From the NCBI RefSeq assembly GCF_003063295.1, contig NZ_MUXF01000016.1, positions 93,273-157,272 on the forward strand: DNA of 64,000 bases. Reading direction: 5' to 3'. Position numbers and translations under genes: made by a program. This DNA comes from Arcobacter lacus. Its GTDB lineage: Bacteria; Campylobacterota; Campylobacteria; Campylobacterales; Arcobacteraceae. A model generated the notes under the pieces. It saw only the letters and a list, made by a program, of their open reading frames with translations. It was not told the origin of the DNA and searched no databases. This document shows positions 39,496-48,541 of this stretch, piece after piece. How positions within the stretch are numbered: position 1 is the first letter of the stretch; each line of letters begins with the position of its first letter.

Positions 39496-39852
39496 ATGAA
39501 AAATAGATATATTGCAAGCTTTGAAGCAGCGCAAATTGCAGAAAAACAAATTCCTCAATTCAGATCAGGTGATACTGTAAGAATCGGTGTTGAAATTAAA
39601 GAAGGTGAGAAAAAAAGAATTCAAACTTTCGAAGGTATTATCATTGGAAGAAGTGGTAATGGTGTAGATGCTACTTTCACAATTAGAAAGCTTGGTGCTA
39701 ACTCTATTGGTGTTGAAAGAATTTTCCCATTATATTCTGAATCTTTAAAATCTTTTGAAGTAATCAGAAGAGGAAGAGTAAGAAGAGCTAAACTTAACTT
39801 CTTAAGAGGATTAAAAGGTAAAGCTGCAAGAATTAAAGAGTTAAAAAGATAA
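39496..39852 (+). CDS. rplS: 50S ribosomal protein L19
   Basis: Ribosomal protein of 118 residues at the interface of the subunits. [27 protein letters not shown] and [10 protein letters not shown] are typical. A longer frame opens at 39445, but it would run through the structured element; the ATG at 39496 has AAAGGG at 39483-39488 and gives the normal L19 N-terminus. A terminator follows directly. Confidence 0.97.
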   Translation: MKNRYIASFEAAQIAEKQIPQFRSGDTVRIGVEIKEGEKKRIQTFEGIIIGRSGNGVDATFTIRKLGANSIGVERIFPLYSESLKSFEVIRRGRVRRAKLNFLRGLKGKAARIKELKR

Positions 39853-39876
39853 ATTAAGGCATCGCCTTAATTTTGA
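39851..39876 (+). terminator. rplS terminator
   Basis: A 10-bp stem (39851-39860 with 39864-39873), a 3-nt loop and a short T-run directly after the rplS stop codon. Confidence 0.75.
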
Positions 39877-39953
39877 CTCTATGTCAACCTTCAAAAAATA
39901 CAAATCTTTTCAAAAAACTTTTTTAAATACAAATCCTAATTCAAGGAAATCTT

Positions 39954-40556
39954 TTGTTATCGAGTATAATTAATTTTATTGTTGAAACTGTTAGTAGCTT
40001 AGGTTACTTTGGAATTTTTATAATGATGTTTTTAGAAAGTTCTTTTTTCCCATTTCCTTCAGAAGTTGTGATGATACCTGCTGGTTATTTAGCTTCAAAA
40101 GGTGAAATGAATATCTATCTAGTTTTATTATTTGGAATATTAGGTTCGCTTGCAGGTGCGTTATTTAACTACTATTTTGCCATAAAACTTGGACGAGCAT
40201 TTTTATTAAGATATGGAAAATATATTTTAATAAGTGAAGAGACTATTTTAAAAATGGAAGAATTTTTTAAAAATCATGGACATATTTCAACATTCTCAGG
40301 AAGATTAATTCCTGGCGTTAGACAATATATTTCACTCCCTGCAGGTTTGGCAAAAATGAATATTTTTGTATTTAGTTTATATACAAGTTTAGGTGCAGGA
40401 ATTTGGGTATTGATTTTGACAATTTTAGGATATTTTTTAGGGAATAATCAAGCTTTAGTAAAAGAGTATTTGCATATAATTGTTATAGTAATTCTAATTT
40501 TATTAGCAATATTTGCCTATTTTTATTATAGAAGAGTTAAAAAAACAAAAGGATAG
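39954..40556 (+). CDS. DedA family membrane protein
   Basis: A 200-residue integral membrane protein. [20 protein letters not shown] near residue 30 and [18 protein letters not shown] near 115 are the DedA/SNARE-associated (VTT) signatures, including the acidic residue and the Arg of the GR-x-IPG-x-R motif. Members flip undecaprenyl phosphate or phosphatidylethanolamine in other bacteria. The start is TTG with AAGGA 6 bp before it. The following membrane gene is 3 bp away. Confidence 0.9.
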   Translation: MLSSIINFIVETVSSLGYFGIFIMMFLESSFFPFPSEVVMIPAGYLASKGEMNIYLVLLFGILGSLAGALFNYYFAIKLGRAFLLRYGKYILISEETILKMEEFFKNHGHISTFSGRLIPGVRQYISLPAGLAKMNIFVFSLYTSLGAGIWVLILTILGYFLGNNQALVKEYLHIIVIVILILLAIFAYFYYRRVKKTKG

Positions 40557-40559
40557 AAT

Positions 40560-41102
40560 ATGTATAAACGAATAATAAATTTTCTTTTAATATTTTTAGT
40601 ATTTGTTTATATAATTTTTGAAGAGTTAATTTGGGATAAATTTGCAAAACCAATTATCTCTTATATATCAAATTTTCCACTTTTTAAAAATCTAACTCCT
40701 AAAATTTTAGCTTTAAACTCTTATATCATTTTAATTATTTTTATAATTCCATTTTTTTTAGTTGAACTTTTAGGAGTTTATGCAGGATTTGTATTTATAT
40801 CAGGACATATAATTTTAGGAACTTTTTTATATCTTTTAAAAATTCCAATTGCTGCACTTATTTTTTGGTTTTTTAATATAACAAAAGAGAAATTGTTAGA
40901 GTTTATTTGGTTTAAATATATTTATGAAAAGCTTGTTTTATTTATAAATAAAATAAAAAGTTCAAAAGCATATTTGTTGATAAAAGAGAAAGCATCAATT
41001 ATAAAAAAAGAGATAAAAGAAAATCTTTTTATTTCAAAAAGTAGATTAAAAGAGAAGATTGTAAGAATTTATAAATTACTAAAAAGTAAATTTGTAAAAT
41101 AG
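40560..41102 (+). CDS. Membrane protein of unknown function with basic C-terminal tail
   Basis: A 180-residue protein. Hydrophobic segments at about residues 5-25, 52-75 and 77-110 suggest two to four helices. From about residue 128 on the chain is very rich in Lys and Ile/Leu without Pro, so a long basic amphipathic helix on the cytoplasmic side is likely. It starts 3 bp after the DedA stop and the pair share a terminator, which suggests a joint function at the membrane. No family recognised. Confidence 0.75.
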   Translation: MYKRIINFLLIFLVFVYIIFEELIWDKFAKPIISYISNFPLFKNLTPKILALNSYIILIIFIIPFFLVELLGVYAGFVFISGHIILGTFLYLLKIPIAALIFWFFNITKEKLLEFIWFKYIYEKLVLFINKIKSSKAYLLIKEKASIIKKEIKENLFISKSRLKEKIVRIYKLLKSKFVK

Positions 41103-41120
41103 AAAAATCTATTTTACAAA
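41091..41120. terminator. Bidirectional terminator after the DedA operon
   Basis: A perfect 12-bp stem (41091-41102 with 41109-41120) and a 6-nt loop lie between convergent genes. Confidence 0.8.
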
Positions 41121-42226
41121 CAACTTTTAATAAGTTTAATACCTTTTTCAATTTGCTCAAAGTTTGAGTGTGTGTAGTTAAATCTTATCTCACCATTTGG
41201 AATTTTATCTATATAAAATTGGTTTCCAGGAACATAAACTACTTTTTTCTTTAAGCACTCTTGAACAAGTGCAAAAGTATCAACTCCTTGTCCAAAAGTT
41301 CCATATAAAAACATCCCACCTTTTGGTTTTTCGTGTTTAAACTCTGGCATTATTAAGTTTAATTGTTCTGAAAAATAAGATGCTTTTTTATTGTAGTCAT
41401 CTCTTATTTCTTGAAGATGTTTTTCATATTTAGCTTCATCTTTTAAATATTCTGCAAGTATATATTGTGAAAATCCACTTGAGTGTAAATCAATACTCTC
41501 TTTTATAATCATAATAGATTGAATTAATTTTTCATCAGCTCTTATCCAACCAATTCTATAACTTGGAACTAAAGTTTTAGAAAAACTTCCTAAATGAAAA
41601 GAATTTTTTGGTAATTTTGCACTGATATAAGGCATTTTTTTATCAAAAAATAGTTCACTATAAGGACTATCTTCTATCAAATATCCATCATTTTTTTCTA
41701 CTATTTTTACAATTTCATCTCTTTTTTCTAAACTATAAGTTGTTGCACTTGGGTTTTGAAAATCTGGAATTAGATATGCTAATTTTGTATTTTTAAAACT
41801 TTTTTCAAATTCTTGAATATTTACTCCATCATTTTCAAGTTTAACACCTTTCATTTTTAGATTATTTAGTCTAAAAATATTCATAGCTCCTAAATATGAT
41901 GGTTCTTCAATAGTAATATCTTTATTTTCAAAAAACTTTGCCAAAATATACATGGCTTGTTGGCTTCCTGTTGTTATCAAAATATTATCTTTAGTTGTTG
42001 GAAAGCCTTCTTTAGTATATCTTAGTGCAATTTGTTCTCTTAATTCATTTATTCCATTACTAACTGTGTATTGATAAACCTTTGGATTATCTAGTATTTT
42101 TAATGTTGCTTCTTTTAAATCTTGTGTTGGAAATAGATTTTCACTTGGAAGTCCACCAGCAAATGAAATAGTTTTTTCATCGATTGCTTCTAGGATTTCT
42201 CTAATAAATGATCTTTTGATACTCAT
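41114..42226 (-). CDS. PLP-dependent aminotransferase (class I/II, LysN/2-aminoadipate type)
   Basis: Fold-type I aminotransferase of 370 residues. FAGGLPSENLFP at the N-terminus and TTGSQQAMYILAKFF near residue 85 are typical of the MocR-related branch without the HTH domain. The PLP Lys lies in GSFSKTLVPSYRIGW. Relatives act on 2-aminoadipate, aromatic or branched-chain amino acids; the substrate cannot be read here. The AraC-type gene is divergently placed 130 bp away and could regulate it. Confidence 0.85.
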   Translation of the reverse strand: MSIKRSFIREILEAIDEKTISFAGGLPSENLFPTQDLKEATLKILDNPKVYQYTVSNGINELREQIALRYTKEGFPTTKDNILITTGSQQAMYILAKFFENKDITIEEPSYLGAMNIFRLNNLKMKGVKLENDGVNIQEFEKSFKNTKLAYLIPDFQNPSATTYSLEKRDEIVKIVEKNDGYLIEDSPYSELFFDKKMPYISAKLPKNSFHLGSFSKTLVPSYRIGWIRADEKLIQSIMIIKESIDLHSSGFSQYILAEYLKDEAKYEKHLQEIRDDYNKKASYFSEQLNLIMPEFKHEKPKGGMFLYGTFGQGVDTFALVQECLKKKVVYVPGNQFYIDKIPNGEIRFNYTHSNFEQIEKGIKLIKSCL

Positions 42227-42341
42227 GGATAAAAATTCCCTTATATATTATTTTTTAAAAGTCTACAAAAAAACTTTGAATTATACTTTACAAAAAATGC
42301 TTTTATTATTATCTATTTTTGCTAATTTTATATACATAAAA

Positions 42342-42350
42342 TGCTATACT
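42342..42350 (+). promoter_or_regulatory. Extended -10 directly before the AraC/GyrI gene
   Basis: TGCTATACT is an extended -10 whose last base is 6 bp from the ATG at 42357. The expected transcript start coincides with the ATG, and no ribosome site is visible. This predicts a leaderless mRNA. Confidence 0.5.
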
Positions 42351-42356
42351 CTATTT

Positions 42357-43235
42357 ATGAAAAGAGTTACCTTCGAAAAACGAGCCAAAATATCAAATGA
42401 TGTGATGAATTATATTTATGAATATATAGATACAGATATAAATATAGATGAGTTATGTTTGACTTTGAAAATAAGTAAATTTCATCTTCATAGAATTTTT
42501 AAAGAAGAGTTTGGTAAAAATATTTATGAAAGTATAAAATCAATAAGATTGCAAAAAGCTGCAAATTTGCTTATTACAAATAAATATTCAACTATAACAG
42601 ATATTTCAAAAATGACAGGATATAGCTCTCAAACTTCATTTTTAAGAAGTTTTAAACAAAGATTTTTAATGACACCAAAAGAGTGGAAAAATGGTGGTTA
42701 TAAAGAGTATTCAAATAAAATAGTTGAAAAAATATCTACAAATAGTCAAACAATAGATTTTTCAAATATAGAACCAAGTATTGTAAAAATGCCAGAAATA
42801 AAAGGGTATTATATAAGACATAAAGGATATGATAAAAGTATTAAAAAAACTTGGCAAAAACTTCAAACTTGGATATATACAAATGATATAAAAGAGTATA
42901 AACAAATGGCTCTTCATCATGATAATCCTATTATTACACCACTTGAAGATTGTCAATATATTGCGATTGTTGTTCTAGAAGACAAAGAAAAAGCTTATCA
43001 AGATTTTTTACTTCCAAGTTTAATTATTCCAAAAGGAATTTATGCAAAATTTTCTTTAAGTGGAAAATATGGAGATGTTATAAAGCTAATTCAGTGGGTT
43101 TACCATACTTGGCTAATAAAAAGTGGTTATGAAACAACACCTAGCCCATCTTATACGATTTACCATAAAAACCATTTTTTAAGTGATGATGGAGAGTTTA
43201 TTTTGGATTATTATTTACCTATTAGGTATGTTTAA
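42357..43235 (+). CDS. AraC family regulator with GyrI-like effector domain
   Basis: A 292-residue transcription factor. Two HTH motifs lie at the N-terminus (about residues 10-110), including ISKFHLHRIFKEEFG and FLRSFKQRFLMTPKEW. The C-terminal half (about 135-290) is a GyrI/Bacterial effector-binding domain, as in Rob and SbmC relatives. A longer frame opens at 42216, but it adds a hydrophobic non-conserved lead and overlaps the divergent aminotransferase start; the ATG at 42357 begins right at the HTH domain. The Nudix gene follows after 12 bp. Confidence 0.85.
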   Translation: MKRVTFEKRAKISNDVMNYIYEYIDTDINIDELCLTLKISKFHLHRIFKEEFGKNIYESIKSIRLQKAANLLITNKYSTITDISKMTGYSSQTSFLRSFKQRFLMTPKEWKNGGYKEYSNKIVEKISTNSQTIDFSNIEPSIVKMPEIKGYYIRHKGYDKSIKKTWQKLQTWIYTNDIKEYKQMALHHDNPIITPLEDCQYIAIVVLEDKEKAYQDFLLPSLIIPKGIYAKFSLSGKYGDVIKLIQWVYHTWLIKSGYETTPSPSYTIYHKNHFLSDDGEFILDYYLPIRYV

Positions 43236-43247
43236 AAAGGGCATATT

Positions 43248-44021
43248 ATGAATAATACAAGTATTGAATATATATTCGATTTTAAAACAAGTCTTGATCC
43301 ATATAATGGTTTGACTATACAAAGTGAAGATTTACCTAAAACAAAAGAAGAGTTTGAAACTAATTTAGCTAATTTGATAGATGAAGTAAAAGATAAAAGA
43401 AATCTAATTTGGATTTATATAGATATAAAAAAATCATCATTTATTTCAATAGCTACAAATTTTGGTTTTACTTTTCACTCTTGTAATAGTGATTATTTAC
43501 TTTTAGTAAAAGTTTTAAAAGAAAATGCAATAGTTCCAACTTTAGCAAATCACACTTTAGGAGTTGGTGCGGTTGTTATAAATAAAAAAAATGAGATACT
43601 TTTGATAAAAGAGCAAATACGAAATGAGTATTATAAACTTCCTGGTGGACATATTGATGATGCTGAGATGATAACAACTGCTTTAAGTAGAGAAGTTTTT
43701 GAAGAAACTGGAGTTGTTGTAGAATTTGAGAAGATTATCTCTTTGGGACACTTTTATCCACATCAATTTCATAAGTCAAATTTGTATGTTTTATGTAAAG
43801 CTATTCCCAAAAGTACAAAAATTGATATAAAAGATAAAGAAGAAATTAGTGAAGCTATTTGGCTAAATGTTGATGAAATGTTTATTCGAGATGATATTCA
43901 TAACTATACAAAAGCTATCGTAGAAGCTGCTGTAAAAAGTGGTGGTTTATATATGAGTGAAACTCCAATTTTAAATCATCTTAAAAATGAATTTGAACTG
44001 TTTTTTTCTAAAAACAAGTAA
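43248..44021 (+). CDS. Nudix hydrolase with N-terminal pre-domain
   Basis: A 257-residue protein. The Nudix box is complete: GGHIDDAE followed after seven residues by REVFEETGV (about residues 137-160). Residues 1-95 form a separate domain resembling the N-terminal part of NUDT6-type proteins. Substrate unknown. An AGGGC-type ribosome site precedes the ATG. It lies 12 bp after the AraC/GyrI gene and is probably transcribed with it. Confidence 0.85.
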   Translation: MNNTSIEYIFDFKTSLDPYNGLTIQSEDLPKTKEEFETNLANLIDEVKDKRNLIWIYIDIKKSSFISIATNFGFTFHSCNSDYLLLVKVLKENAIVPTLANHTLGVGAVVINKKNEILLIKEQIRNEYYKLPGGHIDDAEMITTALSREVFEETGVVVEFEKIISLGHFYPHQFHKSNLYVLCKAIPKSTKIDIKDKEEISEAIWLNVDEMFIRDDIHNYTKAIVEAAVKSGGLYMSETPILNHLKNEFELFFSKNK

Positions 44022-44029
44022 AAACTAAA

Positions 44030-44035
44030 TATAAT
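44030..44035 (+). promoter_or_regulatory. Putative -10 element of the RidA gene
   Basis: TATAAT lies 26 bp before the RidA ATG, with AAAGGA as ribosome site in between. Confidence 0.5.
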
Positions 44036-44061
44036 ACAAATTTTAAAATAAAGGATAAAAA

Positions 44062-44445
44062 ATGAAAAAAATAGTAAGTACACCAGATGCACCAAGCGCA
44101 ATAGGACCCTATAATCAAGCAACAACTTTTGAAAAGTTAGTATTTACTTCAGGACAAATCGCACTTGACCCAAAAACTATGGATATAGTAAGTGGTGGAG
44201 TTCAAGAGCAAACAAAACAAGTTATGGAAAATCTAAAAGCTGTATTAGAAGAAGCTGGAAGTTCTTTTGAAAATGTTTTAAAAACAACTTGTTATTTATC
44301 TGATATGGATAACTTTGTAGCTTTCAATGAAATCTATGGTCAATACTTCAAAGGTGAAACTGCACCTGCAAGAAGTACAGTTGCTGTTAAAACATTACCA
44401 AAAAATGTTTTAGTTGAAGTAGATACAATAGCTTTTAAAAACTAA
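44062..44445 (+). CDS. ridA: RidA family enamine/imine deaminase
   Basis: A 127-residue trimeric enzyme that hydrolyses reactive enamines made by PLP enzymes such as IlvA (encoded at 34548-35753). The motifs PSAIGPYNQA, SGQIALDP, and the C-terminal APARSTVAVKTLPKN with the catalytic Arg are present. Length is standard. Confidence 0.95.
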   Translation: MKKIVSTPDAPSAIGPYNQATTFEKLVFTSGQIALDPKTMDIVSGGVQEQTKQVMENLKAVLEEAGSSFENVLKTTCYLSDMDNFVAFNEIYGQYFKGETAPARSTVAVKTLPKNVLVEVDTIAFKN

Positions 44446-44454
44446 AAAATATTT

Positions 44455-44811
44455 ATGTTTTTAGGAAAATGCCCATATTGTGATGATGGACAAATAGAAG
44501 TTAGAAAAAAAGAAGTTCGAGGTAAAAAAGTCGAACTTTATGCTTGTTCAAATGCTTCTTGGGTAAGTGAAGATGGCGAACTATTTGAATTGAGTGCAGA
44601 TTCTAAATGTGGATTTAAGATTTGGCAAAATGCATTAAGTCGATATGGTCACTATCTAAAACATAGTGAAGTAAGAGCTATATTAAATGGTGAAGAATTA
44701 GAGTTAAAGTTCAAATCTCAAAAAAGATATGGACAAAAACAAAGAGTTGATTACTTTAAAAAAGTAATCCTTCATCCTGAATATGGTGTTGAGGTTTTGT
44801 TTGGTGATTAA
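44455..44811 (+). CDS. Unknown protein with topoisomerase-type zinc ribbon
   Basis: A 118-residue protein. KCPYCDDGQI, YACSN and KCGFKIWQ supply four Cys in the pattern found in C-terminal repeats of type IA topoisomerases. Residues 60-118 are basic and lack a motif I recognise. It may bind single-stranded nucleic acid, by analogy. It follows ridA by 9 bp, with no clear functional tie. Start at ATG 44455; the ribosome site is weak. Confidence 0.7.
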   Translation: MFLGKCPYCDDGQIEVRKKEVRGKKVELYACSNASWVSEDGELFELSADSKCGFKIWQNALSRYGHYLKHSEVRAILNGEELELKFKSQKRYGQKQRVDYFKKVILHPEYGVEVLFGD

Positions 44812-44854
44812 AAAATAAAAAACTAATATATTTTTATTGTTTTTTATTTTTTAA
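44808..44854. terminator. Bidirectional A/T terminator
   Basis: A perfect 16-bp inverted repeat (44808-44823 with 44839-44854) with a 15-nt spacer lies between convergent genes. The stem is nearly all A/T, so it may be weaker than its length suggests. Confidence 0.65.
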
Positions 44855-45718
44855 ACTATTTATTAATCCTGCAAATATTACAAAAGCAAGTCCTACAAAA
44901 TAAATCATTAAAATTGGTTCATCAAAAACTAAAATTAGAAAAAATGCTGATAAAATAGGAATTATAAATGTAAATGGTGCTACTTTTGAAGCATCAAAAA
45001 TTTGAAGTCCTTTTATCCAAAATACATAAGATATACCGTTTATAAAAATTCCATTTACTAAAATACTAATCCAATCTTTTGATGTTGGTAAAACAAAACT
45101 TGAAAAAGTTTGCATACTTATAAATGAATAAATTGTTGCCGCAAAAAAATAAATCATAACGGCGTTTATGGCATCAATTTTAACTTTTTTACTTAAAACA
45201 GAAAATAGAGCAAAACAAAAAGCAGATAACATAACTATCAACAAAACATCTACGGATTCAAAACTAAGAGATGAAATATTGCCTTTTGTTATAACTAAAC
45301 TAACTCCAATAAATCCTAATATAACAGCGAAAAGTTTTCTTTTTGTGAACTCTTCTTTTAAAATGATTAAAGATAAAATTACTATAAAAATTGGCCAAGT
45401 ATATTGGATAACTAAGACTTCTAAAGAATTTGCATGGTGATATCCAAAATATAGAAGTAAATAAAATGTAAAATCTAAAAATCCTAATGCAAATAAAAAT
45501 AAAAGAATTTTTTTCGAATATGTAAAAATTTCTTTTAAATTTTTATTTATGATTGATAAAACTAACAGTGATAAAAATGAAAAAGCTGATGAATAAAACA
45601 TATATTGATAATGGTCTAGGTTTGATTGTGCAAATTTTACAAAAATGCCAAGCAGTGACCAAAGAAAAATACATAATCCAATATATATTATTCCTATATT
45701 TGATTGTGATATTTTCAT
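44834..45718 (-). CDS. EamA/DMT family transporter
   Basis: A 294-residue inner-membrane protein with about ten helices arranged as two EamA repeats. The motif VIQYTWPIFIVILSLIILKEEF near residue 103-124 is typical. Members export amino acids or other metabolites; the substrate is unknown. Its ATG overlaps the tex stop by 4 bp. Confidence 0.88.
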   Translation of the reverse strand: MKISQSNIGIIYIGLCIFLWSLLGIFVKFAQSNLDHYQYMFYSSAFSFLSLLVLSIINKNLKEIFTYSKKILLFLFALGFLDFTFYLLLYFGYHHANSLEVLVIQYTWPIFIVILSLIILKEEFTKRKLFAVILGFIGVSLVITKGNISSLSFESVDVLLIVMLSAFCFALFSVLSKKVKIDAINAVMIYFFAATIYSFISMQTFSSFVLPTSKDWISILVNGIFINGISYVFWIKGLQIFDASKVAPFTFIIPILSAFFLILVFDEPILMIYFVGLAFVIFAGLINSLKNKKQ

Positions 45719-47820
45719 TTTAAACTCAACCCAACTCTTTGTTTTTCTAAATCCACACTTATTACTTTTAGATTTTCAAGATTTTGATTTATACTTAAAA
45801 CTTCACTTGCATGAGAGATTCTTTTTTCACTTATTTGTGAGATATGAAGTAGGGCATCATTTTTTAGTCCAATATCAACAAAAGCACCAAAATCAGTAAT
45901 GTTTCTTACAATTCCACTTAAAACATAGCCTTCTTTTAAATCATTTATATCTAAAATATCATTTGCAAATTTTACTTGATTAAACTCAGTTCTTACATCA
46001 TATCCAGGTTTTAAAAGTTCAGTTACGATATCTTTTAGTTTTAGTAAACTTGTATTTATCTCATTTGAAACTTTTTCAAAATCTTTTATCTCTTCAATTT
46101 TATAAGATTTTTGTAGTTTTGCAGTTACTTCATAATCTTCTGGGTGAATTGCAGTGTTATCCAAGATAGAGTTCCCATCTTTGATTCTTAAAAATCCAAC
46201 ACATTGTTCATATGCTTTTTCTCCAATACCTTTTACTTTAAGTAGTTCATTTTTAGTATTAAACTTTTTGATTTTATTTCTATGTTCTACTATATTTTTT
46301 GCTAACTTTTCAGTAATACCAGATATAAAAGATAGAAGTTTATATGAAGCAGAGTTTAAATCAACTCCAACTTTATTTACCAAATCAATTGTTATATTTT
46401 CAAGTTTTAAAGCTAACTCTTTTTGGTTTACATCATGTTGATATTGACCAATACCCAAAGATTTTGGGTCGATTTTTACTAAAGCTGCCATAGGATCTCG
46501 AAGCCTTGAAGCAATAGAAATAGCACCTCTTATTGTAACATCAAGGTTTGGATACTCTTCAATAGCAATTTTTGAAGCAGAATAAACACTAGCTCCTATT
46601 TCACTAACGATTGCATAGTTTATTTTTAAATCATTTTGTTTGATTAATTCATTTATAAAATTTGCAGTTTCTCTTGAAGCTGTTCCATTTCCTATTGCAA
46701 TAGTTGTGATTTTATATTTTTTGATTAAATCTAATACAACTTTTGATGAGCTTACTATATCCTCTTTTGGTTTTGTTGGATAGATAACAGCACTATCTAA
46801 ATAAAGTCCATTTTCATCAATAACTGCCAATTTACAACCAGTTTTATATCCTGGATCCATTCCTAAAATCACTTGATTTACAAGTGGTGCAGTAAGAAGT
46901 AACTCTTTTAGATTTTTTCCAAAAAGTTCTATGGCTTCACTACTTGCTTTTTCTTTTAAAGCTGTTATTGCTTCTCTTTTTAGACTTGGAAGAAGTAGTC
47001 TTTTTAGTCCATCTTTGTAAGCATCAAAAACCAACTCTTTTGAAGAGGCTGAATTTGTTGGGATTTTATATTTTTTAATATTTTCTAAAATATGATTCTC
47101 ATCAATTTCAACTTTTATTAAGAGTTGTTTTTCATTTACACCTCTTAATATTGCTAAAACTCTATGAGATTTTATATATTTTATTTTTTCATTACTATCT
47201 ACAAATGAAGCATAAAGACCATTTTTATCAAGCTCTTTAGTTGCTTTAACTTCAAGTATTCCCCAATTTGCTATTAGGTTTCTTAAAACCTCTTTTGATT
47301 TAAAATCATCTGCATATCTTTGTGCGATGATATCTTTTGCACCATTTATTGCTTCATCAATATTTGAAACATTTTCATTTAAAAATTGTTTTGCTTTTTG
47401 ATTTATCTCTTCAAGTGAGTATTTCATACTTTGAATTATATTTGCCAAAGGTTCTAAGCCATTTTCAATAGCAGCTGTTGTTCTTGAAGATTTTTTCTCT
47501 TTAAATGGAGCATAAATATCTTCACAAGCTTGAAGTGTTGTTGCACTTTCAAGGTTTTTTAAAACTTTCTCATTTAAAAAATTTTTCTCTTTTAAAAGAG
47601 CTATTATCTCTTCTTTTCGCACAAGAAGTTTTTTAGAGTATTCATAAACTTCTTCAAAGATACGAAGTTGTTCATCTGTAGCACCATCTGTAAAATCTTT
47701 TCTATATCTTGCGATAAATGGTATAGTACAACCTTCATCTAAAAGTTTTATGATATTTGAAATTACTTTAGATGAAAAATTTGTTTTTTCTTTTAAATTT
47801 TCTATTAAATGATTGTTCAA
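45715..47820 (-). CDS. tex: Tex family RNA-binding transcription accessory protein
   Basis: A 701-residue protein. Domains in order: N-terminal helical Tex_N (about 10-190) with IPFIARYRKDFTDGATDEQL, an RNase H-like YqgF domain (about 310-440) with ILGMDPGYKTGCK, helix-hairpin-helix motifs (about 480-560), and a C-terminal S1 domain (about 630-701). Tex acts on transcription and RNA decay in other bacteria. It is slightly shorter than the usual 750-780 because the C-terminus ends right after the S1 domain. Confidence 0.94.
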   Translation of the reverse strand: MNNHLIENLKEKTNFSSKVISNIIKLLDEGCTIPFIARYRKDFTDGATDEQLRIFEEVYEYSKKLLVRKEEIIALLKEKNFLNEKVLKNLESATTLQACEDIYAPFKEKKSSRTTAAIENGLEPLANIIQSMKYSLEEINQKAKQFLNENVSNIDEAINGAKDIIAQRYADDFKSKEVLRNLIANWGILEVKATKELDKNGLYASFVDSNEKIKYIKSHRVLAILRGVNEKQLLIKVEIDENHILENIKKYKIPTNSASSKELVFDAYKDGLKRLLLPSLKREAITALKEKASSEAIELFGKNLKELLLTAPLVNQVILGMDPGYKTGCKLAVIDENGLYLDSAVIYPTKPKEDIVSSSKVVLDLIKKYKITTIAIGNGTASRETANFINELIKQNDLKINYAIVSEIGASVYSASKIAIEEYPNLDVTIRGAISIASRLRDPMAALVKIDPKSLGIGQYQHDVNQKELALKLENITIDLVNKVGVDLNSASYKLLSFISGITEKLAKNIVEHRNKIKKFNTKNELLKVKGIGEKAYEQCVGFLRIKDGNSILDNTAIHPEDYEVTAKLQKSYKIEEIKDFEKVSNEINTSLLKLKDIVTELLKPGYDVRTEFNQVKFANDILDINDLKEGYVLSGIVRNITDFGAFVDIGLKNDALLHISQISEKRISHASEVLSINQNLENLKVISVDLEKQRVGLSLK

Positions 47821-47895
47821 AATAAGCCTTTGTTTTATATAAAAGTGAGTGTTTATTGTTAAAAAAGATTTATAAATCTTTCATAAACATTAAGT

Positions 47896-48300
47896 TTATG
47901 AAAGTTGTTGAATAAGTGTTTTTAAATCACCAAGTACCCAAATATCTATGATTTTTCCATCTTTAAATTTAAAAAATGAAGCACCATTATAAGTGATTTT
48001 ATTGTTAGTTGGTTCATAATCAAGTAATTTACCCGTGTGTCTTCCATTGTATAAAGCTCTTACAGCGATATTATCTTCTTCACAAACCATTGTTATAATA
48101 CTATGAAAAAGATTTGGAATAGCAGTTATCATACTATCCATATATTTTTCAAACTCTTTTTTCCCTTTTACAGTTATATCTAATGAACCGTGAAAAGTGA
48201 TATTATCATCAAATACGATATCAATATACTCTTTTTTGTGTTTATTCCATAATTCATCATAATATAGTTTTACTAATTCTTTATTAGTCAATTTCTTCAT
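47896..48300 (-). CDS. SnoaL-like/ester cyclase family protein
   Basis: A 134-residue protein with an NTF2-like fold. The ELVKLYYDELWNK, FHSIITMVCEEDNIAVRALYNGRHTG and FFKFKDGKIIDIWVLGD segments match SnoaL-type cyclases. The frame opens further upstream, but those residues are Met/Thr-rich and come from the overlapping gene; the ATG at 48300 has AGGGAA as ribosome site. Function unknown. Confidence 0.78.
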   Translation of the reverse strand: MKKLTNKELVKLYYDELWNKHKKEYIDIVFDDNITFHGSLDITVKGKKEFEKYMDSMITAIPNLFHSIITMVCEEDNIAVRALYNGRHTGKLLDYEPTNNKITYNGASFFKFKDGKIIDIWVLGDLKTLIQQLS

Positions 48301-48511
48301 AATTTCCCTTGCTTGTAGGACTATAATCATCATAATTGTAGTTGTCATAGTCATCGTAATCAACAGTGAATATTTTAGGATAACCTAACTTTACAAGTTC
48401 TTTATCGATGTTATCTTCAGTCAATCTATTTTTTACTCTATCCATAATTAATTCAATATGTTCTTCACTTACATCATTTGCTCTTAATTCGTAAATAATA
48501 GCTAAATTCAT
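48284..48511 (-). CDS. Small acidic protein with Tyr/Asp-rich tail
   Basis: A 75-residue protein. Residues 1-42 look helical (IELIMDRVKNRLTEDNIDKELVK region) and may be a DNA- or protein-binding unit. From residue 50 on, the chain is dominated by Tyr, Asp and Asn (DYDDYDNYNYDDY) and is likely unstructured. GAGGA precedes the ATG. Its 3' end overlaps the SnoaL-like gene by 17 bp, which supports real translation. No family recognised. Confidence 0.65.
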   Translation of the reverse strand: MNLAIIYELRANDVSEEHIELIMDRVKNRLTEDNIDKELVKLGYPKIFTVDYDDYDNYNYDDYSPTSKGNYEEID

Positions 48512-48541
48512 AATTTTAATTTCCTCTAAATTAAATTGTAT

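Noticed and set aside
42216-42356. A longer start for the AraC/GyrI regulator
   Set aside because: It overlaps the divergent aminotransferase start, adds a hydrophobic stretch without domain, and runs through the promoter.
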